The translations under genes were made by a program, and so were the position numbers. Of a stretch of DNA of 64,000 bases, positions 56,344 to 64,000 are shown one piece after another. Location: NCBI RefSeq assembly GCF_018613235.1, contig NZ_JAGGQP010000023.1, positions 1-64,000 on the forward strand. The letters run 5' to 3'. How positions within the stretch are numbered: position 1 is the first letter of the stretch; each line of letters begins with the position of its first letter. This DNA comes from Bacillus sp. ISL-41 (GTDB lineage Bacteria > Bacillota > Bacilli > Bacillales > Cytobacillaceae). The notes beneath the pieces are model-generated. The model ran no database searches, had not been told where the DNA came from, and was given only the letters and a program-made list of their open reading frames with translations.

Positions 56344-56530
56344 TTTAATCACCCTTTTAGATCCGGCTTTGCATACATATCTATAGATTGTCATGTTCAA
56401 TAATTTCGTATGCACTGTGTAAGGAATGTGGAAAAATATTATCCAAAAATGAGTAAGTTCATCTTGATGCGGGAAAAAGAGAAAGATAATCAATAGAACT
56501 TTGAGATTCTCACTATTAGGAGGTATTGTT

Positions 56531-56812
56531 ATGCCGTTTAACTATACAGAAGAAGATGGCCGTTTTGTTGCGAAGGATTCAGATGGACTCGAAGTAGGGG
56601 AAGTCACATATACTCGTGACGGAGATGAGGTTCTTGTCATTAACCATACGGGTGTCGACCCTGCGAACCGCGGCCAGGGAGTAGCGGAGGAGCTGGTTCG
56701 CCAAGTTGTGGAGAAGGCGAAGAATGAAGGCTTGAAGGTGGAGCCGGTTTGTTCCTTTGCGCAAAAAGAATTTGAAAGGAAAGATGAATATAAAGAAGTT
56801 CTAAAACAATAG
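56531..56812 (+). CDS. GNAT-like N-acetyltransferase (YjdJ type)
   Basis: 93 aa, a minimal acetyltransferase fold. It has the acetyl-CoA loop in VDPANRGQGVAEELVRQVVE and ends with PVCSFAQKEFERKDEYKEVL, as in the short YjdJ group of unknown substrate. AGGAGGT lies 6 nt before ATG 56531. Monocistronic, followed by a terminator. Confidence 0.87.
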   Translation: MPFNYTEEDGRFVAKDSDGLEVGEVTYTRDGDEVLVINHTGVDPANRGQGVAEELVRQVVEKAKNEGLKVEPVCSFAQKEFERKDEYKEVLKQ

Positions 56813-56817
56813 CTGGA

Positions 56818-56847
56818 AAGCCTTTGAGTTTAGCTCAAAGGCTTTTG
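56818..56847 (+). terminator. Terminator of the GNAT gene
   Basis: AAAGCCTTTGA/TCAAAGGCTTT stem with a short T run. Confidence 0.75.
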
Positions 56848-56885
56848 CCCCGGGGTTGACATTAAAATACCCTGCGTGATAAAAT

Positions 56886-56903
56886 TATCTCGAATTCAAG
56901 ATA
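56886..56903. promoter_or_regulatory. MhqR-type operator 1
   Basis: TATCTCGAATTCAAGATA, nearly perfect palindrome matching the MhqR operator TATCTCGAATTCGAGATA in all but one base. Confidence 0.75.
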
Positions 56904-56960
56904 TTATGTTTTTTTCGAAGTCATTAAGGATAAAGTAAGAATAGATATTTTTCGGATTAA

Positions 56961-56978
56961 TATCTCGGTTTCGAGATA
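56961..56978. promoter_or_regulatory. MhqR-type operator 2
   Basis: TATCTCGGTTTCGAGATA, two central differences from the same palindrome, 14 bp before the dioxygenase start. Two sites flank the presumed promoter, so repression that is relieved by quinones is likely. Confidence 0.7.
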
Positions 56979-56992
56979 AAGGGGGAGAAAAC

Positions 56993-57976
56993 TTGAACGA
57001 GTTAAAAGGGATTCACCATGTTACCGCCATTACAAGCAGTGCGGAAAAGAACTATGAATTTTTCACATATGTGTTAGGGATGCGTCTTGTAAAAAAGACC
57101 GTCAACCAGGATGATATCCGGACTTATCACTTATTTTTCGCGGACGATAAAGGATCGGCGGGCACGGATATGACATTCTTTGATTTCCCAGGGATTCCTA
57201 AGGGGTCACATGGAACAGACGAGATTTATAAAACAGGCTTTCGTGTTCCTACAGATGACGCGCTTGAATACTGGGTGAAGCGTTTCGATAAATACGACGT
57301 CAAGCATACTGGCATCAAAGAACTTTTCGGTAAAAAGACGATTTCATTCGCTGATTTTGATGATCAGCAATACATGCTGGTTTCGGATGAACACAATGAA
57401 GGTGTTGCATCAGGAACGCCATGGCAAAACGGTCCGATACCGTTGGAGTATGCGATCACAGGTCTTGGACCGCTCCACATTCGGATCTCGCGCTTTGATT
57501 ATTTTAAAGAGGTATTGGAAAAAGTCATGCATATGCGTGAGGTTGGGCAGGAAGGTTCCCTGCACTTGTTTGAAATGGGAAAAGGCGGAAACGGCGCACA
57601 AGTCATCGTTGAGGACAATAAAGTGCTGCCGGCAGGACGCCAGGGATTCGGCACCGTGCATCATGCCGCATTCCGAGTTGCCGATACTTCGGTTCTTTAT
57701 GAGTGGATCGATCATATGAAGGCTGCTGGATTCGGCACATCCGGTTATGTCGATCGATTCTTCTTTGAATCATTGTATGCGCGTGTGGCACCGGGAATCT
57801 TGTTCGAATGGGCTACAGACGGTCCAGGTTTCATGGGTGATGAGCCATATGGAACCCTTGGTGAAAAACTGTCATTGCCGCCATTCCTCGAATCAAAACG
57901 GGAGCAGATCGAGGACTTTGTGCGGCCGATCGATACAGTCCGCAGCACGCGTAATATTGAAAAAGAGTATCTGTAA
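56993..57976 (+). CDS. Ring-cleaving dioxygenase (MhqA/MhqO type, VOC fold)
   Basis: 327 aa with two glyoxalase/extradiol (VOC) modules. Module 1 starts KGIHHVTAITSSAEKNYEFF and module 2 holds TVHHAAFRVADTS; metal ligands are the His of HHVT, the His in HHAAF and the Glu of LFEWATDGPGF. In Bacillus these proteins break down hydroquinones. TTG 56993 follows GGGGGAG. It forms an operon with wrbA 66 bp on, behind two MhqR-type operators. Confidence 0.9.
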   Translation: MNELKGIHHVTAITSSAEKNYEFFTYVLGMRLVKKTVNQDDIRTYHLFFADDKGSAGTDMTFFDFPGIPKGSHGTDEIYKTGFRVPTDDALEYWVKRFDKYDVKHTGIKELFGKKTISFADFDDQQYMLVSDEHNEGVASGTPWQNGPIPLEYAITGLGPLHIRISRFDYFKEVLEKVMHMREVGQEGSLHLFEMGKGGNGAQVIVEDNKVLPAGRQGFGTVHHAAFRVADTSVLYEWIDHMKAAGFGTSGYVDRFFFESLYARVAPGILFEWATDGPGFMGDEPYGTLGEKLSLPPFLESKREQIEDFVRPIDTVRSTRNIEKEYL

Positions 57977-58042
57977 GCGAGTTTGTCATAGAAGATTAGT
58001 GGAAATACCTTAATGTAGGATAAAATAAGGGAGGCAATCAAT

Positions 58043-58648
58043 ATGGTCAAATTAGCAGTGATTTTTTACAGCATGGGCGGAACGAATGTACAGCTCTCGA
58101 AATGGGCTGCAGAAGGCGCAAAAGAAGCTGGAGCAGAAGTGAAGGTTTTTAAAGTGAAGGAATTAGCTCCTGAATCAGCGATTGAAGGCAATGAAGCTTG
58201 GAAGGCAACTGTTGAAAACACAAAGGATATCCCTGAAGTGACTCCAGATGATCTTGAATGGGCAGACGCGATTATCTTCAGCGTTCCTACACGATTCGGA
58301 AACATGCCATCCCAGATGAAGCAATTCCTTGATACGACTGGCGGCCTTTGGGCTCAGGGCAAGCTCGTGAACAAAGTTGTGAGCGCCATGTCCTCCGCGC
58401 AAAATCCGCATGGCGGACAAGAAGCGACCATCCTGTCACTCTATACAACAATGTATCACTGGGGTGCAATCGTTGCGGCACCAGGCTACAGTGACCCAGT
58501 AACATTCGCAGCCGGCGGCAATCCATATGGAACAAGCGTAACAGTCGACCAGGACGGCAACATGATCGAAGACGTCGAAGCAGCGGTAAAATACCAGGCG
58601 AAGCGTACTGTGACGGTTGCGGGATGGGTTAAAAACGGAAATCAATAA
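58043..58648 (+). CDS. wrbA: NAD(P)H:quinone oxidoreductase, WrbA type
   Basis: 201 aa flavodoxin-like FMN enzyme. The N-terminus AVIFYSMGGTNVQLSKWAAE binds the FMN phosphate; FSVPTRFGNMPSQMKQFLD and SAQNPHGGQEATILSLYTTMYH are WrbA signatures. It reduces quinones by two electrons, avoiding semiquinones. GGGAGG precedes the ATG. It follows the ring-cleaving dioxygenase in one operon: quinone reduction, then ring opening. Confidence 0.93.
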   Translation: MVKLAVIFYSMGGTNVQLSKWAAEGAKEAGAEVKVFKVKELAPESAIEGNEAWKATVENTKDIPEVTPDDLEWADAIIFSVPTRFGNMPSQMKQFLDTTGGLWAQGKLVNKVVSAMSSAQNPHGGQEATILSLYTTMYHWGAIVAAPGYSDPVTFAAGGNPYGTSVTVDQDGNMIEDVEAAVKYQAKRTVTVAGWVKNGNQ

Positions 58649-58664
58649 TAGAGTATTTAGCTGA

Positions 58665-58701
58665 AAGACGAACAGTTCTGAGACTGTTCGTCTTTTTCTT
58701 T
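58665..58701 (+). terminator. Terminator of the quinone operon
   Basis: AAGACGAACAGT/ACTGTTCGTCTT stem with TTTTTCTT. Confidence 0.85.
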
Positions 58702-59048
58702 GCTGTATAAAGGCTGTATTCGCATCGAGTGTTGCTTTTCAACATGCTACCGCATTATCTAAGGTGTCGGTGCTATTTTTAATATGTATAAAAAAGGTGT
58801 GAAATCAAAAAAGTTCACGAAAAGAGTCTTTATAAAGTTGCGGAGAGGGGGAAGCTGAAAGTTGTCCTGAAGAAGTGGGTTCGGATGTGCCAGAAAGGGA
58901 ATATCCGCTTTTCTTTTGGGTAAAGAGTATAGTCTGACTGACTAAGATCGGAAACTAATCACAGACTAAAAGAAGAGTCCGCATTGCTCCACGAAGACTA
59001 TCCACCTTTAACCTTTCAAACGATATCCCACTTAAAAGGAGATAAAGT
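58702..59048. other. Gap before the MurE-like gene; nothing recognised
   Basis: Mixed-composition DNA with no ORF, hairpin or operator that I can support. It presumably contains the promoter of the MurE-like gene. Confidence 0.4.
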
Positions 59049-60569
59049 ATGTATATTCATTTCGAGCATCACAGCCAGCTTTCGATTAAGAGGATTTGGG
59101 GAAGTACTGTTCAGGATGTATCAGCTATTTGTTATGATTCAAGAAGAGTGACCATGGAATCGGTTTTTATCTGCATGAGCGGGGAAAACCATGATGGCCA
59201 TTTGTATATTAATGAAGCCGTTGAGAAGGGAGCTGCTGTCATTGTCGGTGAGAACCCTGAGCGGCTTGAGGAAGGGTTTCAGCGGTATCCAGGAGTGACA
59301 TTTATTTTAACGGAAAGCGCGCGCAGCTTCCTGGCGCATATCTCCATCATCTTTTATGGACGGGTACATGAAAAAATCCAAACGGTTGGAGTCACCGGGA
59401 CGAACGGGAAAACGACGGTTGCCGCATATGTGAGGTCGCTGATGACAAACCTGGGTATGCCGGGCGGTTATATTGGAACAATTGGAATGTTTACTTCCAA
59501 GGGCAGGATGGAATTCAGCCAGACAACCCCGACGACACCTGAATCAATTGATTTACATTCAATTTTTCATCAAATGTACCTGCAGGGAGACCAGCTTGCT
59601 TCGATGGAGGTGACCTCCGTGGCCATCGAACAGAAACGGGTAGAAGGAATCAACTTTGATATCGCCATACATACAAACCTGACACCTGAACACCTGGAAT
59701 TCCATCAAACATTTGAAAATTATCGCAATGCCAAGCTAAAGCTATTCCGCCAGGCAAAACAAGCCGTGGTGAATCTGGATGATGAGGGAATGTCAGCTGA
59801 AATCCTCGAAATTTTCAACGGACCTGTGCTGACCTACAGCCTTGATAAAAACACCGAGGCCGACGTAAAAGCGAGCAACATTAAAATGTCTGATACAGGG
59901 ACAGTTTTTGAGATGGTCGTCAAAGGTGAGTCCTATATCGTCAGAGCTCCGATTTTCGGAAATTATAATGTCGCAAACCTTCTGGCGGCAGTATGTTCTG
60001 CGCTGCATGCCGGGTTCACTCTCCAGGAAATTCTCCCGGCAATCACGATGCTTGAAAGCCCTGAAGGAAGGCTTGAAGTCTTGCAGGAATATGGAAACCG
60101 CAACATCATTCTTGATTATGCGCATACACCACCTGCCTTGAAAAACCTGATTAAAGAGGTGAAAAAAATGCCTCACCGCAGCCTGATTGTGATGATTGCG
60201 GGAATTGGGATCAGGGATTGGGAGAAGATGCCGCAAATGGCCCAGGCGATTGAAGGGGAAGCGGATGAAATTGTTGTTTCGGTTGATCATCCGGGGTTTA
60301 ATGATCCAGAGGATATTATCAATAAGGTCCTTACCGGCTTTAAAAATCCGCGCGCTGGCAATATCCATAGAGCACCAACTCGTCATGAGGGTGTCCTCGC
60401 CGCTCTGGATCTAAGCAGTGAACAGGATTTGATTGTCCTTACCAGCGGCTGTATCAATGGGGCACAGCTGGTAAAAGGAGAACGGATTCCGCATTCGGAT
60501 AAAGACATCATCCAAAATTACTTCATGTTCAAGAAACAGAACCGCAGCGTGGAGTATGTCCAAGGATAG
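59049..60569 (+). CDS. MurE-like Mur ligase paralogue
   Basis: 506 aa with the three Mur-ligase domains. The ATP loop is GVTGTNGKTTVAAY; TTPTTPESIDLHSI contacts substrate; the C-terminal domain begins GRLEVLQEYGNRN and has DYAHTPPALKNL. It ligates an amino acid to a UDP-MurNAc-peptide or similar carboxylate. The meso-diaminopimelate motif DNPRxE of true MurE is missing; the equivalent stretch reads DHPGFNDPED. It therefore probably adds a different amino acid or acts on a different acceptor. AAGGAG precedes the ATG. Not in a cell-wall operon here. Confidence 0.85.
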   Translation: MYIHFEHHSQLSIKRIWGSTVQDVSAICYDSRRVTMESVFICMSGENHDGHLYINEAVEKGAAVIVGENPERLEEGFQRYPGVTFILTESARSFLAHISIIFYGRVHEKIQTVGVTGTNGKTTVAAYVRSLMTNLGMPGGYIGTIGMFTSKGRMEFSQTTPTTPESIDLHSIFHQMYLQGDQLASMEVTSVAIEQKRVEGINFDIAIHTNLTPEHLEFHQTFENYRNAKLKLFRQAKQAVVNLDDEGMSAEILEIFNGPVLTYSLDKNTEADVKASNIKMSDTGTVFEMVVKGESYIVRAPIFGNYNVANLLAAVCSALHAGFTLQEILPAITMLESPEGRLEVLQEYGNRNIILDYAHTPPALKNLIKEVKKMPHRSLIVMIAGIGIRDWEKMPQMAQAIEGEADEIVVSVDHPGFNDPEDIINKVLTGFKNPRAGNIHRAPTRHEGVLAALDLSSEQDLIVLTSGCINGAQLVKGERIPHSDKDIIQNYFMFKKQNRSVEYVQG

Positions 60570-60576
60570 ATATAAG

Positions 60577-60613
60577 GACAGCCTAATCCTGCATGGGATT
60601 AGGCTGTTTTCAT
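60577..60613. terminator. Bidirectional terminator
   Basis: ACAGCCTAATCC/GGATTAGGCTGT stem between convergent genes. Confidence 0.8.
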
Positions 60614-61510
60614 TTACTCTTTCAGAAAATCTGGCTGTTCATAGCTTGGATTCGGGTATTTATAAAATCCTTCGCCGGTGGCTACACCCAGTTTTCCTTT
60701 GTCGATGTACTCAGTTTTCAATAGATTTGCGAGCTCTTTAAACTGAGGAACCCCAGCTTCGCCCTTGGCATTGGCGATATTGTATGCTGTGGTAATTCCG
60801 ACGATGTCCAGAATCGCAAACGGTCCTTTTGGTGCTCCGGTTGCGATCATCCATGTCTTATCGATGGTTTCCGGATCGGCGACTTCCTTCATCAGCAACA
60901 TTTGGCCTGCTTCAAGGAACGGCACTAATAACGAGTTCAGAATATAGCCTGGCTGCTCTTTGTATAGTGGCAAGGCAACCATTCCGATGGCTTTCGCGAA
61001 TTCCAATAGGTCGTCAAACACTGCCTTGTCAGTGCCAGGATGCTTCATTACCTCAGCGGTGTTATTTTTCCAGATTTCATTCGCGAAGTGGAGGGCAAGG
61101 AATTTTTCCGGACGGCCTGTTGCTTCTGCAAATTGGCTTGGCAGCAACGTAGAAGTGTTCGTCGCAAATACCGTCTTCTCAGGTGCAACTTGTCCGAGTT
61201 TATTGTAAAAATCTATCTTGATGTTGACGACCTCTGGTACAGCCTCAATGACGAGGTCAGCATCAGTTACCGCCTGTGAGAGATCACTGTAAAAAGAAAG
61301 GCGGTTGTAAGCTGCATCAAGCTCCTGCTCGGATGCTCCAAGATCCTCCTGGTAACGCGGCTTTAGCTTTGTGATTCGCTCCTTCGCGCGCTCGATCGCC
61401 TCATCGTTAATATCGTAGACTGAAACGTTGAATCCATGGTAAGCAGTTTGGAAAGCAATCTGGCTTCCTAAAACGCCGCTTCCGGCGACAGTAATGTTTT
61501 TATAATTCAT
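60614..61510 (-). CDS. 3-hydroxyacyl-CoA dehydrogenase family protein
   Basis: 298 aa NAD-dependent enzyme of beta-oxidation type. VAGSGVLGSQIAFQTAYHGF binds NAD; VIEAVPEVVNIK, TNTSTL and the catalytic histidine in FLALHFANEIWKNNTAEV follow. The usual HxxxP(V/P) stretch is changed to HFANEIW, so substrate preference may differ. The C-terminal domain ends GEGFYKYPNP. AAAGGAGA precedes the ATG. Monocistronic. Confidence 0.88.
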   Translation of the reverse strand: MNYKNITVAGSGVLGSQIAFQTAYHGFNVSVYDINDEAIERAKERITKLKPRYQEDLGASEQELDAAYNRLSFYSDLSQAVTDADLVIEAVPEVVNIKIDFYNKLGQVAPEKTVFATNTSTLLPSQFAEATGRPEKFLALHFANEIWKNNTAEVMKHPGTDKAVFDDLLEFAKAIGMVALPLYKEQPGYILNSLLVPFLEAGQMLLMKEVADPETIDKTWMIATGAPKGPFAILDIVGITTAYNIANAKGEAGVPQFKELANLLKTEYIDKGKLGVATGEGFYKYPNPSYEQPDFLKE

Positions 61511-61701
61511 GGCAATTCTCCTTTCTACAGTGGGTATTTACCCTCTTTTATTATTCTTAAAAAGTATTTTTCTTAATCTGGAGACAAAACAAATGGCAGC
61601 TTTACCAAACATTCGGGAGGGTATATTAAGTAACAGGAAGAATACATTAATGGATATATAAAGCGCACTAAGAAATGGTGAAAGTAAAAGGAGGCAATTC
61701 A

Positions 61702-63162
61702 ATGTCGAACAATAATGCTGGCTGGAATATCGATAATAGCTATTCGCGCCTGCCTGGAATCTTTTATAGCCTGCAGAAACCTACTCATGTAGAAGCACCG
61801 GAAGTGGTCATTTTCAATGAGTCACTTGCGGAAGAGCTCGGTCTAAACCCGGAAGCCTTACAAGATGATGAAGGTGCAGCTCTGTTTGGCGGCAACGATG
61901 TCCCTGAAGACGGAACTCCGCTTGCCCAGGCATATGCAGGACATCAATTCGGGCATTTCACCATGCTTGGTGACGGACGGGCGGTACTGCTGGGCGAGCA
62001 GATCACTCCTGATGGTGAGAGGTTTGACATCCAGTTGAAAGGATCGGGGCGGACACCGTATTCCCGTGGAGGAGACGGGCGTGCAGGACTAGGGCCGATG
62101 CTACGTGAGTTTATCATCAGTGAAGCGATGGTGGGATTGGGGATCCCGACTACGAGAAGTCTGGCAGTGACGACAACGGGGGAGCAAATCATCCGCGAGA
62201 CGATGCAGACCGGCGCTATCCTTACTCGTGTGGCAGCAAGCCACCTAAGGGTTGGTACATTCCAATTTGCCGCAAACTGGGGGAAGACAGAGGACCTGAG
62301 GGCACTGGCTGATTATGCGATCGAGCGACATTATCCTGAAGCTGAAGGGGAGGAAAATCGCTATCTTTCATTTTTGAAAAAAGTGATCAAGCGCCAGGCA
62401 GCATTGATTGCGAAATGGCAGCATGTTGGTTTTATCCACGGTGTCATGAATACTGACAACATGACAATCAGCGGCGAGAGTATTGATTATGGACCATGTG
62501 CTTTCATGGATACTTACGACCCGGCAACGGTCTTCAGTTCAATTGACCGGGATGGCCGCTATGCCTATGGAAATCAGCCGTATATCGGCGGCTGGAATCT
62601 TTCTCGTTTTGCTGAAGCCCTGTTGCCTTTGCTGCATGAAGATGAAGACGAGGCGGTAAAGCTGGCCGAGGAAGCTCTCTCAGAATTCCCGGAAATATTT
62701 GAAGCGGAATTTATATTAGGAATGAGATTGAAACTTGGTATTTTCAATGAGGAAAAAGAAGACAAGACACTTATTTCCGACCTGCTTAATCTAATGCATA
62801 AGCATAAGGCTGACTTTACGAATACGTTTAAAGCTTTAACTTTTGATCAGCTGGAAGGGTCGGAGTTGTTCGAGGCTGAGGAGTTCACGAAGTGGCAGGG
62901 AAAATGGCAGGATAGACTCGAACGCCAGGAGCAATCGAAGGAAGATGTGCATGAGCTGATGCGTGACAGCAATCCAGGTGTGATTCCTCGCAACCATAGA
63001 GTGGAGGAAGCATTAGAGGCAGCTGTTAATGGTGACTTGAGTGTCATGGTGAAATTGCTCGAAGTCCTTGCCAACCCATACGAGCATTCAGCTGAACAAG
63101 CCGAATTCTGCAAGCCAGCACCACCAGCGGCAAGACCTTATCGGACATTTTGCGGGACGTGA
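61702..63162 (+). CDS. selO: Protein AMPylase SelO (YdiU family)
   Basis: 486 aa pseudokinase-fold enzyme that transfers AMP from ATP to hydroxyl groups of proteins, linked to redox stress. Visible are [39 protein letters not shown], the catalytic stretch [20 protein letters not shown] and the C-terminal YRTFCGT. That cysteine corresponds to the C-terminal redox residue that is selenocysteine in animals. ATG 61702 has AAAGGAGG 7 nt upstream. Confidence 0.93.
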   Translation: MSNNNAGWNIDNSYSRLPGIFYSLQKPTHVEAPEVVIFNESLAEELGLNPEALQDDEGAALFGGNDVPEDGTPLAQAYAGHQFGHFTMLGDGRAVLLGEQITPDGERFDIQLKGSGRTPYSRGGDGRAGLGPMLREFIISEAMVGLGIPTTRSLAVTTTGEQIIRETMQTGAILTRVAASHLRVGTFQFAANWGKTEDLRALADYAIERHYPEAEGEENRYLSFLKKVIKRQAALIAKWQHVGFIHGVMNTDNMTISGESIDYGPCAFMDTYDPATVFSSIDRDGRYAYGNQPYIGGWNLSRFAEALLPLLHEDEDEAVKLAEEALSEFPEIFEAEFILGMRLKLGIFNEEKEDKTLISDLLNLMHKHKADFTNTFKALTFDQLEGSELFEAEEFTKWQGKWQDRLERQEQSKEDVHELMRDSNPGVIPRNHRVEEALEAAVNGDLSVMVKLLEVLANPYEHSAEQAEFCKPAPPAARPYRTFCGT

Positions 63163-63174
63163 TTCTTAATACTA

Positions 63175-63340
63175 TGTCATCAGAGTCATGACGGACAAAA
63201 ACCCGGGAGAATCATGAAAAAGTGTCCGTCATCAAGGTCATGACGGACAAAAACCCGGGAGAATCATGAAAAGGTGTCCGTCATCAGAGTCATGATGGAC
63301 AAAAACTCGAGGGGAATCATGAAAAAGTGTCCATCATCAA
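63175..63340. repeat. Tandem array, 3 units of 52 bp, each with a hairpin
   Basis: Units begin near 63185, 63237 and 63289. Each has GACGGAC and GTCCGTC arms around about 26 nt, with CATGA on both sides; the third has compensating changes (GATGGAC/GTCCATC). The remainder of an earlier unit precedes. Same period as the 50963 array but different sequence. Confidence 0.9.
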
Positions 63341-63361
63341 GATGTGGCAGTAGCAGTCACT

Positions 63362-63412
63362 AAAAAAGGCAGTCCCTGAGCTATTCTCGCTCTCAGGACT
63401 GCCTTTTTATTA
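63362..63412. terminator. Terminator of the MMPL gene (bidirectional)
   Basis: AAAAAGGCAGTCC / GGACTGCCTTTTT stem with inner TGAG/CTCA pairing. Confidence 0.85.
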
Positions 63413-64000
63413 TTTACCTTCTACTGCAGCTTCTTTCTGATCTTTTTCAAAGAAGAGAATCAATGCTGGCAGCAGCATGCCGCGGACGAGGAAGGTGTCG
63501 ATCAGGATTCCGACGGCGACGATGAAGCCGAAGACGAACAGGTCGGCGATTGGCATCGTGGTCAGTGCAGCGAATGTCGCGGCCAGGATGACACCGGCTG
63601 ATGAAATCACTCCGCCGGTATTGCGGATCGCGATTTCTAGGGCATCCTTGACTTTGTGTACCTTGCGCTCTTCAATGAATCGGGAGGCTAGGATGATGTT
63701 ATAATCGATTCCCAATGCCACCAGGAAGATGAAGGCGTAGACCGGAACTCGCGAGCTTAATGCATCAAAGCCGAATAAGACGTCGACGAGGAAGATTCCC
63801 AATCCCAGCGCAGATAAGTAGGATAACAGGATCGTTCCCATCATGTAGATGGACATCTTGATCGAACGCGTGAGAGCGTACAAGAGAACTAGAATCAATA
63901 CTGTTTCCAGGAGGACGATTTTTACAATATCGCGGTTATTGATTTCCCGCTCGTCCAAAAGCTTGGCTGTGACTCCGCTATAATATGCTTCTCCATCGAT
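63410..64000 (-). CDS. MMPL/RND-family membrane transporter, C-terminal part
   Basis: The frame is open to the right edge, so the gene starts outside the window; 196 residues are visible. Five or six membrane helices are seen, with the family motif GIDYNIILASRFIEER and ISSAGVILAATFAALTT. These proton-driven proteins export lipids or hydrophobic drugs (YdgH/YdfJ group in Bacillus). A possible TTG at 63958 is internal and has no support as a start. Confidence 0.9.
   Translation of the reverse strand: MDGEAYYSGVTAKLLDEREINNRDIVKIVLLETVLILVLLYALTRSIKMSIYMMGTILLSYLSALGLGIFLVDVLFGFDALSSRVPVYAFIFLVALGIDYNIILASRFIEERKVHKVKDALEIAIRNTGGVISSAGVILAATFAALTTMPIADLFVFGFIVAVGILIDTFLVRGMLLPALILFFEKDQKEAAVEGK

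Noticed and set aside
63410-63958. Complete 182-aa MMPL gene starting at TTG 63958
   Set aside because: The frame is open to the window edge with MMPL-like sequence, so this is the 3' end of a larger gene.

Overview
The window looks like chromosomal DNA of a spore-forming member of the Bacillaceae. The evidence is strong Shine-Dalgarno sites, frequent TTG starts, many hairpin-plus-T-run terminators, Bacillus-type operators (Zur, Pho, FNR, MhqR motifs), a collagen-like surface protein of exosporium type, and gene types such as lutABC, DUF3231 and a bacillolysin. I cannot name the species. No rRNA, tRNA, phage or complete insertion sequence was seen.

Layout. 1-0.8 kb: 3' end of a collagen-like (GPT)n gene. 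0.8-1.0 kb: a 184-bp repeat with terminal inverted repeats, of which a second copy lies at 15.2 kb in opposite orientation. 1.3-11.8 kb: a surface-glycan cluster with four glycosyltransferases, a GalE-type epimerase, and four genes matching the WbpA/B/E/D route to a diacetamido uronic acid. 12-19 kb: tRNA-dihydrouridine synthase, secreted M4 protease, SstT transporter, large catalase. 19.7-27.7 kb: a small unknown gene, katG, a remnant of a FadR-type regulator followed by lutABC, an acetyltransferase and an amine oxidase. 28-34 kb: EAL protein, then a cobalamin riboswitch-terminator unit ahead of thioesterase plus class I ribonucleotide reductase genes. 34-38.2 kb: an AT-rich stretch of single small genes in which every gap carries the same dispersed repeat. 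38.3-45.6 kb: narK with an FNR-like box, an Old Yellow Enzyme-type oxidoreductase, and a Zur-boxed zinc cluster (ZnuA plus YcgR/YcgQ-type permease). 45.7-50.9 kb: DUF1456 protein, cysteine dioxygenase, EamA transporter, ABC-F protein behind an attenuator-like leader, and small proteins. 50.9-64 kb: a 52-bp tandem array, TspO, a selenoprotein candidate, Pho-boxed pstS, three CBO0543-type membrane proteins, an MhqR-type quinone detoxification pair, a MurE-like ligase, 3-hydroxyacyl-CoA dehydrogenase, SelO, a second 52-bp array, and the end of an MMPL transporter.

The most striking observation is on the minus strand at 52419-52967. A peroxiredoxin-like (SelU/Prx-like2 type) gene has an in-frame UGA exactly where the first cysteine of its CxxC motif belongs. 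A 7-bp hairpin follows, with a G in the apical loop 25 nt after the UGA, which fits a bacterial SECIS. Conventional gene calling sees only a truncated ORF here.

Also notable: three unrelated intergenic tandem arrays (27.8, 51.0 and 63.2 kb) share a 52-53 bp period and a hairpin in every unit; the repeat-delimited array of small genes at 34-38 kb; the B12 riboswitch over ribonucleotide reductase; the ABC-F leader; and a catalase lacking the usual distal asparagine.
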